From Mariniflexile maritimum (GTDB lineage: Bacteria; Bacteroidota; Bacteroidia; Flavobacteriales; Flavobacteriaceae): a DNA stretch of 64,000 bases. The stretch spans positions 496,001 through 560,000 of the forward strand of contig NZ_WRPN01000002.1 in the NCBI RefSeq assembly GCF_009746565.1, read 5' to 3'. This document shows positions 35,354-42,754 of this stretch, piece by piece (the first letter of the stretch is position 1; each line of letters opens with the position of its first letter). Below the pieces are notes generated by a model. It searched no databases. It had not been told where the DNA came from and saw only the letters and a list, made by a program, of their open reading frames with translations. Made by a program: the position numbers and the translations under genes.

Positions 35354-36010
35354 TTATTTTCTTTTAGATTCTACCCAAGTATTAATAGTTGTTCCGCTAC
35401 CTGCAATCATCGATTTTGGTACTTCTACCACAATAGATAATACATTGGTTCCTGCAAAAGTGTCTGCTCCTGGATTGTTAAAACCACCCGTCGCTGTTCC
35501 TGCTATAATAGCTGAGTATTGGGCAAAGTCGAAGAAAAATGGGTCGTCTCTTGGTCCAGCAAAAAAACTCATGCCTCCATTAGTGCTAATTTTAGCATTC
35601 GTGCCGTATGGCGTAATATCTACAACCCCACCAATTGTTGATGTGTATTGTATGGTACTGTTAAGTCCTGTTTGTGCTGGTGCAACGGGCCCAAAAAAAT
35701 ACATTTTACCATTTTTAGAGATGGCTTGAATAACGAGATCTTCCACATTATCGCCTGTATTATCGATGTTGAATTCAATCAATACATCTTCAGCAAACTT
35801 AGCACTGCTAGTGGCTGATGGGCTTAACAAACCTTGAATGTTTGCTACAAACACCATGTTATCTGTGTTTTGCCCTCTAAAGGCATAAAAATCGGTAATA
35901 TCGCTACTACCACCTTTTACTGCAGGCGCATCGATATGATCTGCTGCAATTACGAAGAAACTAGCTACCGCTATAACTCCAATTCCGATTACTGTTTTTA
36001 AATTTTTCAT
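35354..36010 (-). CDS. DUF4331 N-terminal-half exported protein
   Basis: A 218-residue protein with a Sec signal (KTVIGIGVIAVASFFVIA) cleaved before the family's hallmark ADHIDAPAVKGGSSDITDFYAF. It carries the first-half conserved parts FVANIQGLLSP, GGMSFFAGPRDDPFFFDFAQY and ending VVEVPKSMI...NTWVESKRK. In most DUF4331 proteins this leads directly into the half found in the next gene. It heads the minus-strand operon DUF4331a-DUF4331b-TPR-TonB. The 240-base region upstream, shared with the SET gene, holds no promoter box that I could assign with confidence. Confidence 0.88.
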   Translation of the reverse strand: MKNLKTVIGIGVIAVASFFVIAADHIDAPAVKGGSSDITDFYAFRGQNTDNMVFVANIQGLLSPSATSSAKFAEDVLIEFNIDNTGDNVEDLVIQAISKNGKMYFFGPVAPAQTGLNSTIQYTSTIGGVVDITPYGTNAKISTNGGMSFFAGPRDDPFFFDFAQYSAIIAGTATGGFNNPGADTFAGTNVLSIVVEVPKSMIAGSGTTINTWVESKRK

Positions 36011-36250
36011 GTTTTTCGAGATTTTATTATTAGTTATTTATTAGACTCTCACACATACCTACGGAAAAATTTAAAGAGCGGTTTTGTTAAAATTTTGTTA
36101 AATAAAACAGTGAAGCATAAATGGGTGGACTATTTATAGGAACAGGAAAAATGGACTAACAAGTTTTTTAATTAAAATTTAGCTTGCGTTTAGATAATCC
36201 TTATACATTTGCTTGATACATAATCAGAATTTTGATTCACAAATATATTT

Positions 36251-36607
36251 ATGACTAACTTAGTTGAAGTAAAACATTCGCCGGTACACGGTAAAGGTGT
36301 TTTTGCCACCCGAAATATTGCAAAAGGTGAACTATTAGCGAAATGCGACATGGCACTTGTACATGTTAATGAGAATTTGCCTGAAGTTTTGGCAACCCTT
36401 CAATTCCCTTGGACCGAGGAATACGACGCTATTTGCATGAGCGATGTGGGGAGTTTTTTTAACCATAGTAGCAACCCTACTGCTGAAGTCGCAACACGCG
36501 ATTTTGTAAACCTCATTCAAACATTTGTGGCTAAAACATCTATTGAAAAGGGTACGGAAATAACTATTTATTATAACGATGCTTTTGATGCTTTTGTGAA
36601 AAGCTGA
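36251..36607 (+). CDS. Small SET-domain protein
   Basis: A 118-residue protein that is little more than a SET domain. It has VEVKHSPVHGKGVFATRNIAKGE at the start, the catalytic-core-like DVGSFFNHSSNPTAEV (the NHS motif that binds SAM) near residues 65-80, and GTEITIYYND at the end. It could methylate a lysine of a protein, although the post-SET part is missing. It has no signal peptide and stands alone between divergent DUF4331 and convergent leuB genes. Its substrate is unknown. Confidence 0.87.
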   Translation: MTNLVEVKHSPVHGKGVFATRNIAKGELLAKCDMALVHVNENLPEVLATLQFPWTEEYDAICMSDVGSFFNHSSNPTAEVATRDFVNLIQTFVAKTSIEKGTEITIYYNDAFDAFVKS

Positions 36608-36646
36608 ACCTTATTCGTTTTAGGTATCAATTTTAAAGTAACCAAT

Positions 36647-36673
36647 CCTGCAAGGTTTTCAAAACCTTGTAGG
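36647..36673. repeat. Palindromic repeat after the SET gene
   Basis: CCTGCAAGGTTTT and AAAACCTTGTAGG form a near-perfect inverted repeat of the same family as 8580-8610. It has no T-run. Confidence 0.7.
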
Positions 36674-36775
36674 TATGCCTTTTTGTTATGATGGTTGCCT
36701 ATAGGGTCAAAAAAAAGCTTGCAAAAATTATGAACCGCTAAACCTTATGGTTTTGCCTAAAACTAAGCAAGTATG

Positions 36776-36913
36776 CCCGCGTTAGGCCTTTTTAAAACTT
36801 TGGTAAAACAACCTTTGGAAAGTAACGCAAACTGGCAGATTGCCTTGTGGCGCTTCTGTGCAACAGCGTTTTAAAAAGATTTAGCGGAAAGCCCGACCCC
36901 AATGGGTAACGCC
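36776..36913 (+). repeat. Structured intergenic element, copy B
   Basis: Second copy of the element seen at 30840-30989. The left arm GCCCGCGTTAGGCC then TTTTTAAAAC (to 36797) faces the right arm GTTTTAAAAA (36868-36877), GATTTAGCGGAAAGCCCGAC and GGGTAACGCC (to 36913). The right arm shares AGCG-AAA-CGACCC-GGTAACGCC with copy A, while the stem-tip sequence differs but still pairs, which is what a structured RNA would show. Like copy A it lies between convergent genes. The rest of the 393-base gap holds a palindromic repeat and the leuB terminator. Confidence 0.55.
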
Positions 36914-36933
36914 AAAAAAAAAACAATCACATT

Positions 36934-36962
36934 AAAAAAGCGCACTTTAAAAATGCGCTTTT
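36934..36962. terminator. Terminator of leuA-leuB
   Basis: AAAAGCGCA (36936-36944) and TGCGCTTTT (36954-36962) form a 9-bp stem. On the minus strand the stem is followed by six T (A-run at 36934-36939), so it ends the leuA-leuB transcript. Confidence 0.75.
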
Positions 36963-37000
36963 AAGGACTTTCCTGAAATTTTAATTTTTTGGTGACTAAC

Positions 37001-38119
37001 TCAAATAATGGTGGATTGTCCTAAATGAATGTTGGTAAAGTTTAAGTTGGTTTCATCGGGATGGTTAATGAAATCCTCAATGAAGTCGCCAACTTTCGTG
37101 GTGGTAATGGTATCGTATTTGGTGTTTAAATCGGGTGTGGTAATGTGCAGTTTTAGCGATTTATCGACGCCTTCCCGTATGCGTGCCGCTTCATCGTCCA
37201 AAACAAAATGGTCCAACAACATGGCTGCTGCCAAAATAGCGGCGATAGGGTTGGCAATGCCTTTGTTGGCTGCCTTTGAGTATGCACCGTGAATGGGTTC
37301 GAACATGGCGTGCTTATCGCCAATGGAAGAGGATGCCAATAAACCAATGGAGCCCACGATAACGCTGGCTTCCTCGGATAGGATGTCGCCAAACATGTTC
37401 TCGGTTAAAATAACGTCGAACTGCCGTGGGTTTACAATAAGTTCCATGGCGGCATTATCAATATACATAAAGTGTAATGCTACGTTTGGGTATTGTGGTG
37501 CCAATTCTTGCACCACCCTGCGCCATAATCGGGAACTTTCCATGGCATTGGCTTTGTCCACCAGGGTTAATTTGCGTTTTCTAGATTGTGCTGCCTTAAA
37601 AGCTAAATGGGCGATGCGTTCTATTTCATGGCGTGTATATTCACAGGTATCGGAAGCGGTGTTTGCATCGTCGCTTAATTTTTTTTCGCCAAAATAAATG
37701 CCCCCGGTAAGTTCGCGGTAAATAAGAATGTTGGTGTCCTTAATCTGTTTTTTCTTTAATGACGACTTGTTCAATAAATCTTCATAAGCAATTATGGGCC
37801 GTATGTTGGTATATAAATCGAGCGATTTGCGAAGCCTTAAAAGCCCTTGTTCTGGTCGTATTTTGGCGTAAGGATCCAAATCGAAGGCATCGTTTCCTAT
37901 GGCGCCAAATAAAATGGCATCGGCTTTTTCGCAAATGTTTATGGTCTCATCTGGTAACGGATTGCCTGTTTTTTCAATGGCACTGGCACCAACTAAGGCA
38001 TATTGAAAGGTAAATACATGGTTAAATTCCATAGCAATAGCCTTTAAAACTTTTACAGCTTGGGCTATCACTTCCGGTCCTATGCCATCTCCTGGCAAAA
38101 CGGCTATATTTAATTTCAT
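37001..38119 (-). CDS. leuB: 3-isopropylmalate dehydrogenase LeuB
   Basis: Oxidatively decarboxylates 3-isopropylmalate with NAD+, third step of leucine synthesis. At 372 residues it has normal length: LPGDGIGPEV at the start, the substrate-binding RELTGGIYFGEK loop, KANAMESSRLWRRVV, and the metal-binding NMFGDILSEEASVI. It lies 44 bases downstream of leuA on the minus strand. leuC and leuD are not next to them in this window, which is unusual since the four are commonly together. Confidence 0.96.
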   Translation of the reverse strand: MKLNIAVLPGDGIGPEVIAQAVKVLKAIAMEFNHVFTFQYALVGASAIEKTGNPLPDETINICEKADAILFGAIGNDAFDLDPYAKIRPEQGLLRLRKSLDLYTNIRPIIAYEDLLNKSSLKKKQIKDTNILIYRELTGGIYFGEKKLSDDANTASDTCEYTRHEIERIAHLAFKAAQSRKRKLTLVDKANAMESSRLWRRVVQELAPQYPNVALHFMYIDNAAMELIVNPRQFDVILTENMFGDILSEEASVIVGSIGLLASSSIGDKHAMFEPIHGAYSKAANKGIANPIAAILAAAMLLDHFVLDDEAARIREGVDKSLKLHITTPDLNTKYDTITTTKVGDFIEDFINHPDETNLNFTNIHLGQSTII

Positions 38120-38163
38120 GCGTTTATGAGGTTTGATTATTTCGGTAAAGATAGAAATCTATT

Positions 38164-39339
38164 TTAAGCTGAAACAATCTCTTTGTATAATCTGCTGCTT
38201 TCTATGATTTTATGAATATCGTCATCATTAACTTCTTTCTTTTTGTCGGCAAAATCCAAGAAGTTCAAATATATTTCATCCAGTTGAAGTTTTGTTAGGC
38301 CATACCCAATATTTTTGGCCCTGTACGCCAAGGCGGCACGACCACTACGGGCGGTTAGCACAATGGCCGATTCGGTGACGCCAACATCCTTTGGGTCGAT
38401 AATCTCATAGGTTTCACGGTTTTTAATCACGCCATCTTGGTGGATTCCAGAGCTATGGGCAAAGGCATTGGCACCTACAATGGCTTTGTTAGGTTGTGTG
38501 TAAATGCCCATGCTATCGGACACCAATTGACTGATGCCATAGAGCATTTCCGTTTTTATGTGTGTGTCTAAATTCAAATAGGGGTGCTGTTTCAAGATCA
38601 TTACCACTTCCTCCAAAGCGGTGTTTCCGGCACGTTCGCCAATACCGTTAATGGTACATTCTATTTGGCGCGCCCCATTAATTACGCCTTCAATGGAGTT
38701 GGCGGTTGCCAATCCTAAATCGTTATGGCAATGGCACGATAAAATGGCTTTTTCAATACCTTTTACGTTTTCTTTTAAATATTTTATTTTGGCACCATAT
38801 TCGTGCGGCAAACAGTAGCCTGTGGTGTCTGGGATGTTTAAAACGGTGGCGCCCGCTTCAATGGCGGTTTCGCAAACGCGAGCTAAATAATCGTTATCGG
38901 TTCTACCGGCATCTTCTGCATAAAATTCTACATCTTCTACAAAAGATTTTGCGTAACTTACGGCCTTGAAAGCACGTTCTAATATGGCATCTCTATTGGA
39001 GTTAAATTTGAATTTTATATGGGAATCGGAAGTGCCAATTCCTGTGTGTATTCTGGGTGTTTTTGCGTATTTTAGGGCTTCGGCGGCAACTTTTATATCA
39101 TTTTCAACAGAACGGGTTAAACCACAAACCGTTGCATGTTTTACAATTTTAGAAATGGCTTCAACCGATTTAAAATCGCCGGGGCTAGAAACAGGAAAAC
39201 CGGCCTCGATAATATCGACACCTAATAAATCGAGCTGTTCGGCGATGATCAATTTTTGTTCGGTATTTAATTTGCAGCCTGGGACCTGCTCGCCATCGCG
39301 AAGCGTTGTATCAAAAATTTGGACGTTTGTATTGGACAT
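38164..39339 (-). CDS. leuA: 2-isopropylmalate synthase LeuA, short form
   Basis: Condenses acetyl-CoA with 2-oxoisovalerate. The TIM barrel shows [16 protein letters not shown] at the start and the metal-binding [13 protein letters not shown]. At 391 residues it ends soon after the barrel and subdomains, so it lacks the C-terminal LeuA allosteric domain of about 500-residue enzymes and is probably not leucine-inhibited in the classical way. The short form resembles homocitrate synthase-like homologues; the adjacent leuB supports the leucine role. The 148 bases upstream show no leader peptide. Confidence 0.9.
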   Translation of the reverse strand: MSNTNVQIFDTTLRDGEQVPGCKLNTEQKLIIAEQLDLLGVDIIEAGFPVSSPGDFKSVEAISKIVKHATVCGLTRSVENDIKVAAEALKYAKTPRIHTGIGTSDSHIKFKFNSNRDAILERAFKAVSYAKSFVEDVEFYAEDAGRTDNDYLARVCETAIEAGATVLNIPDTTGYCLPHEYGAKIKYLKENVKGIEKAILSCHCHNDLGLATANSIEGVINGARQIECTINGIGERAGNTALEEVVMILKQHPYLNLDTHIKTEMLYGISQLVSDSMGIYTQPNKAIVGANAFAHSSGIHQDGVIKNRETYEIIDPKDVGVTESAIVLTARSGRAALAYRAKNIGYGLTKLQLDEIYLNFLDFADKKKEVNDDDIHKIIESSRLYKEIVSA

Positions 39340-39487
39340 TTAATAAAATAAATTTTTCTTTTGTAGTACGAATGTATATTTTGGTTTCCTAAAATGATAA
39401 TGCAACTCGCTTTTTTTACGATGTTTAACCTATGTGTGATGTAATTAAATAACTGAAAACCAGTTTTTTATAACTGTTTTTGAAACT

Positions 39488-41038
39488 ATGACAAAAGAAC
39501 AAAAAGATAATTTGTTTGTGTTGGTAAAATCGCTTTCAAAGTCTGAAAAGCGACAGTTCAAACTTTATGTGGGTCGATTGGATGTTAATGAAGATTCCAA
39601 ATTTTTAACGCTTTTCAACATTCTTGAAAAACTACCGGTTTATGATGAAACCGCCATTCTTAAAAAGGGCATCGTAAAAAAAGAACAGTTATCCAATTTA
39701 AAGGCCCACTTGTACAAGCAAATTTTAATTAGTTTACGGTTAAACCCTTCGCACCAAAACATTCGCATCCAAATTCGCGAACAGTTGGATTTTGCAACCA
39801 TTCTTTATCACAAAGGCCTGTACAAACAAAGCTTAAAGATTTTAGAAAAAGCTAAAAACCTGGCCATTGCCAACGAGGAAAAAAATGTGGCCTATGAGAT
39901 TGTTGAATTTGAGAAAATTATTGAATCGCAGTATATTACCAGAAGCTTAAGCAATCGTGCCGACGAGCTATCCATACAGGCCAAGGAACTAAGCCAACAA
40001 AATGTCGTGGCAAGTAAGCTGTCCAATTTATCGCTGCAATTGTACGGCCTCTTTTTAAAAACAGGCTATGTAAAAAACGATAAGGAAAGTATGCGGGTTA
40101 TCAAATATTTCAACGCCCGACTTCCAAAATACGACCTAAATACTTTAGGATTTCGCGAAAAACTGTGGCTCTACAAGGCTTATTTGTGGTACAGCTTTTT
40201 AACCGTCGATTTTTTATCGTCATACAAATACGCTACCAAATGGGTCGATCTGTTTTACGAAAATAAAGACCAAATTGTTTTGAACCCCGTTTTTTTCTTA
40301 AAGGGCAACCACTATTTGCTGGAAGCGCTGTTCTATTTAAGGCACTATGAAAAATTTAAGGAATCGCTGCTCAGGCTAGAAACCGTAACCAAGGAAAAAT
40401 GGTTCCCTGTTGATGATAATCTGGACGGGTTGGCCTTTTTGTACATTTACAACAACAAATTCAATTTGCATTTTATTGAAGGTAGTTTTAAAGAAGGTTT
40501 GCCTTTGGTTGATGAGGTTTTAAAACGTTTGAAAGACTATCAAGACCGTATTGACGAGCACCACGTAATGGTGTTTTACTACAAAATTGCGAGCATGTAT
40601 TTTGGTGCTGGCGAACACAAAAAAAGCATTTTGTACTTAGAAAAAATAATAAACAACAAATCGTTGCACATGCGCGAAGACTTGTTGTGTTTTGCCAGGA
40701 TACTTAATTTGGTGGCACATTATGAAGCGGGCATGGACTATAATTTGGATGTTTTAATAAGAAGCACTTATAAGTTCTTGATTAAAATGGAAGATTTGTA
40801 TGATGTGCAAAGGGAATTTATTAAGTTTTTAAGGGGCTTGGGCGATATTTACCCTAATGAAGTAAGGAACGAATTTATTAAACTGCACGAAAAGCTCAAG
40901 GAATTTGAAAACGACCCCTACCAAAGTCGGGCATTTTTATATTTGGATATCATTTCCTGGCTAGAATCTAAAATCTGGAACCGCCCCATCGATTTGATCA
41001 TTCAAAACAAGTTTCAAAAACTGCGCACAGCCAAATGA
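39488..41038 (+). CDS. Helical-repeat protein of unknown function
   Basis: A 516-residue protein I do not recognise by name. It starts MTKEQKDNLFVLVKSLSKSE and is almost entirely alpha-helical, with TPR-like helix pairs in the middle and second half (ATILYHKGLYKQSLKILEKA, YFGAGEHKKSILYLEKI). There is no signal peptide or membrane segment, so it is cytoplasmic. Such proteins are common in Bacteroidota without known role. It is transcribed alone, with a small hairpin (AACTG/CAGTT) about 25 bases before its start. Confidence 0.75.
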   Translation: MTKEQKDNLFVLVKSLSKSEKRQFKLYVGRLDVNEDSKFLTLFNILEKLPVYDETAILKKGIVKKEQLSNLKAHLYKQILISLRLNPSHQNIRIQIREQLDFATILYHKGLYKQSLKILEKAKNLAIANEEKNVAYEIVEFEKIIESQYITRSLSNRADELSIQAKELSQQNVVASKLSNLSLQLYGLFLKTGYVKNDKESMRVIKYFNARLPKYDLNTLGFREKLWLYKAYLWYSFLTVDFLSSYKYATKWVDLFYENKDQIVLNPVFFLKGNHYLLEALFYLRHYEKFKESLLRLETVTKEKWFPVDDNLDGLAFLYIYNNKFNLHFIEGSFKEGLPLVDEVLKRLKDYQDRIDEHHVMVFYYKIASMYFGAGEHKKSILYLEKIINNKSLHMREDLLCFARILNLVAHYEAGMDYNLDVLIRSTYKFLIKMEDLYDVQREFIKFLRGLGDIYPNEVRNEFIKLHEKLKEFENDPYQSRAFLYLDIISWLESKIWNRPIDLIIQNKFQKLRTAK

Positions 41039-41119
41039 AAATCACATGCCAGGGGTCGAACTTCAATAATTTTTGATAATTTTTTCATAAAAAATTAGGA
41101 TTTTAAGTTTTTCTAACTG

Positions 41120-41127
41120 AATATTTG
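41120..41127 (+). promoter_or_regulatory. Promoter -7 box upstream of SAM-I riboswitch 1 (AATATTTG)
   Basis: AATATTTG differs from TAnnTTTG at one position and is followed by GCAC about 30 bases before the aptamer. No clear -33 TTG was seen. Confidence 0.35.
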
Positions 41128-41157
41128 CACTCACAAAGTTCAAACACTTACTGAAAT

Positions 41158-41277
41158 GTTATCAAGAAAGGTGGAGGGATTAGACCCATTGAAGCCTTAG
41201 CAACCTCCCGACCTATCGGGGAAGGTGCTAAATTCTACTTAATTTTTAATTCATTTATTAAAAATTGGATAGATAAC
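41158..41277 (+). ncRNA. SAM-I (S-box) riboswitch upstream of metY
   Basis: P1 is GTTATC (41158-41163) with GATAAC (41272-41277). Inside are the S-box landmarks in order: AAGAAAGGTGGAGGGATTAG, ACCCATTGAAGCC, TTAGCAACCTCCC, a short hairpin (CCGACCTATCGGGG), AAGGTGCTAAATTCTAC and GGATAGATAA. All core parts of the aptamer are present. A hairpin AACTATT/AATAGTT (about 41281-41304) followed by a weak T-rich tract may be the expression switch. It should lower metY and possibly metX-thrA and metZ expression when SAM is high. Confidence 0.92.
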
Positions 41278-41401
41278 CAACAACTATTTTTTTCAATAAT
41301 AGTTATATTTCTTTTTAACATTTTTCTATTTTAAGTACATCAATAAAACGATGCATTTGGCTTTTGGTTTAATCAATTTATTAATTCAAAAAAAAAGAAA
41401 A

Positions 41402-42676
41402 ATGAGTACACAAAAATTTGCTACAAACGCTTTACATGCAGGGCACGATGTTAAAACCAATGGCGGTACCAGAGCGGTTCCCATTTATCAAACAACGTCG
41501 TATGTTTTTAATGATACCGACCATGCGGCCAACCTGTTTTCATTAAAGGAACTCGGTTTCATTTATACACGTTTAAACAACCCGACCAACCAAATTTTGC
41601 AAGAACGTTTGGCGGCGGTTGAAGGAGGTATTGGTGCCGTTGTATTTGCATCGGGAACATCTGCAATTTCAACCGGTTTATTAACGCTTTTAAAGGCCGG
41701 CGACCATATTGTCGCATCAAGTAGTCTTTATGGTGGCACTTTTAATTTGCTAAACGTAACCTTGCCCAGATTAGGCATTACTACCACTTTTGTCGATGCC
41801 GATAATCCTGATAATTTCGCATCAGCGGTACAAGAAAACACCCGTGCCTTTTTTGTGGAATCATTAGGAAACCCAAAATTGGATGTGCTCGATTTAAAGT
41901 CTATTTCAGTACATGCCAAAGCTGCGGGCGTACCTTTTATTGTTGATAATACTGTAGCAACTTCGGTGCTTTTAAACCCAATTGAGCATGGTGCAAACCT
42001 TGTTATCCATTCATTAACAAAATATATTGGCGGTCAAGGCACATCATTAGGGGGAGCTATTATTGATGCGGGTACTTTTGATTGGGCCAACGGGAAATTC
42101 CCAGAATTTACCCAGCCTTCAGCAGGCTACCATGGCTTAATTTATAGTGAGGCTTTAGGTGCCGCAGCCTATACTTTTAAATTGATTTTAGAAGGATTAA
42201 GGGATTTTGGTGGTGCTTTAAGTCCGTTTAACGCCTTTCAAATTATTCAAGGTTTAGAAACATTGCCCGTTAGGATTAAACAACACAGCGCAAATGCTTT
42301 AGAACTTGCAAAATGGTTAGAACAACAGCCGGAAGTTGCTTGGGTAAATTATCCAGGTTTGGAATCGAGCAAATACAAAGCGTTGGCCGATAAATATTTA
42401 CCGAATGGCCAAAGCGGAATTGTTACGTTTGGGGCTAAAGGAGGTTTTGAGGCTGCTAAGAAAATTGCCGATAACACCAAATATTTTTCATTGTTGGCAA
42501 ATATTGGCGATACAAAATCGCTCATCATCCACCCTGCAAGTACCACGCACCAACAACTAACCGAGGCTGAACAAGTTTCGGCAGGGGTGTCGCGGGATCT
42601 CATCCGCTTGTCGGTTGGACTTGAGGATATTGAGGATTTGAAAGCCGATTTAAAAGAGGCGTTCAGCAATATTTAA
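41402..42676 (+). CDS. metY: O-acetylhomoserine sulfhydrylase MetY
   Basis: Pyridoxal-phosphate enzyme that makes homocysteine from O-acetylhomoserine and sulfide. The ATG at 41402 (MSTQKFATNALHAGHD, 424 residues) is preferred over an upstream in-frame ATG at 41351, which would add 17 basic residues unlike the family. The PLP lysine is K207 (VIHSLTKYIGGQG). Length and the long MetY-type insertion fit OAH sulfhydrylases. It lies directly under a SAM-I riboswitch and next to the gene that makes its acyl-homoserine substrate. Confidence 0.94.
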   Translation: MSTQKFATNALHAGHDVKTNGGTRAVPIYQTTSYVFNDTDHAANLFSLKELGFIYTRLNNPTNQILQERLAAVEGGIGAVVFASGTSAISTGLLTLLKAGDHIVASSSLYGGTFNLLNVTLPRLGITTTFVDADNPDNFASAVQENTRAFFVESLGNPKLDVLDLKSISVHAKAAGVPFIVDNTVATSVLLNPIEHGANLVIHSLTKYIGGQGTSLGGAIIDAGTFDWANGKFPEFTQPSAGYHGLIYSEALGAAAYTFKLILEGLRDFGGALSPFNAFQIIQGLETLPVRIKQHSANALELAKWLEQQPEVAWVNYPGLESSKYKALADKYLPNGQSGIVTFGAKGGFEAAKKIADNTKYFSLLANIGDTKSLIIHPASTTHQQLTEAEQVSAGVSRDLIRLSVGLEDIEDLKADLKEAFSNI

Positions 42677-42677
42677 T

Positions 42678-42730
42678 CGACCTGCAAGCTTGAATAATCG
42701 ACCTGCAAGGTTTCAAAAACCTTGTAGGTC
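42678..42730. repeat. Palindromic repeat with partial duplication (metY-thrA spacer)
   Basis: GACCTGCAAGGTTT and AAACCTTGTAGGTC (42700-42730) form the family palindrome, preceded by a second left arm CGACCTGCAAGC (42679-42690) from a partial duplication. Confidence 0.7.
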
Positions 42731-42754
42731 TTAAAAAAATTTACCATACCAATT

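Noticed and set aside
37029-37697. Long open frames opposite leuB (and similar ones opposite metK, cysN and metH)
   Set aside because: They are mirror frames of strongly conserved genes, without recognisable domains or start regions.
41351-41401. Longer metY start
   Set aside because: The 17 extra residues are basic and unlike the family; the ATG at 41402 gives the usual N-terminus.
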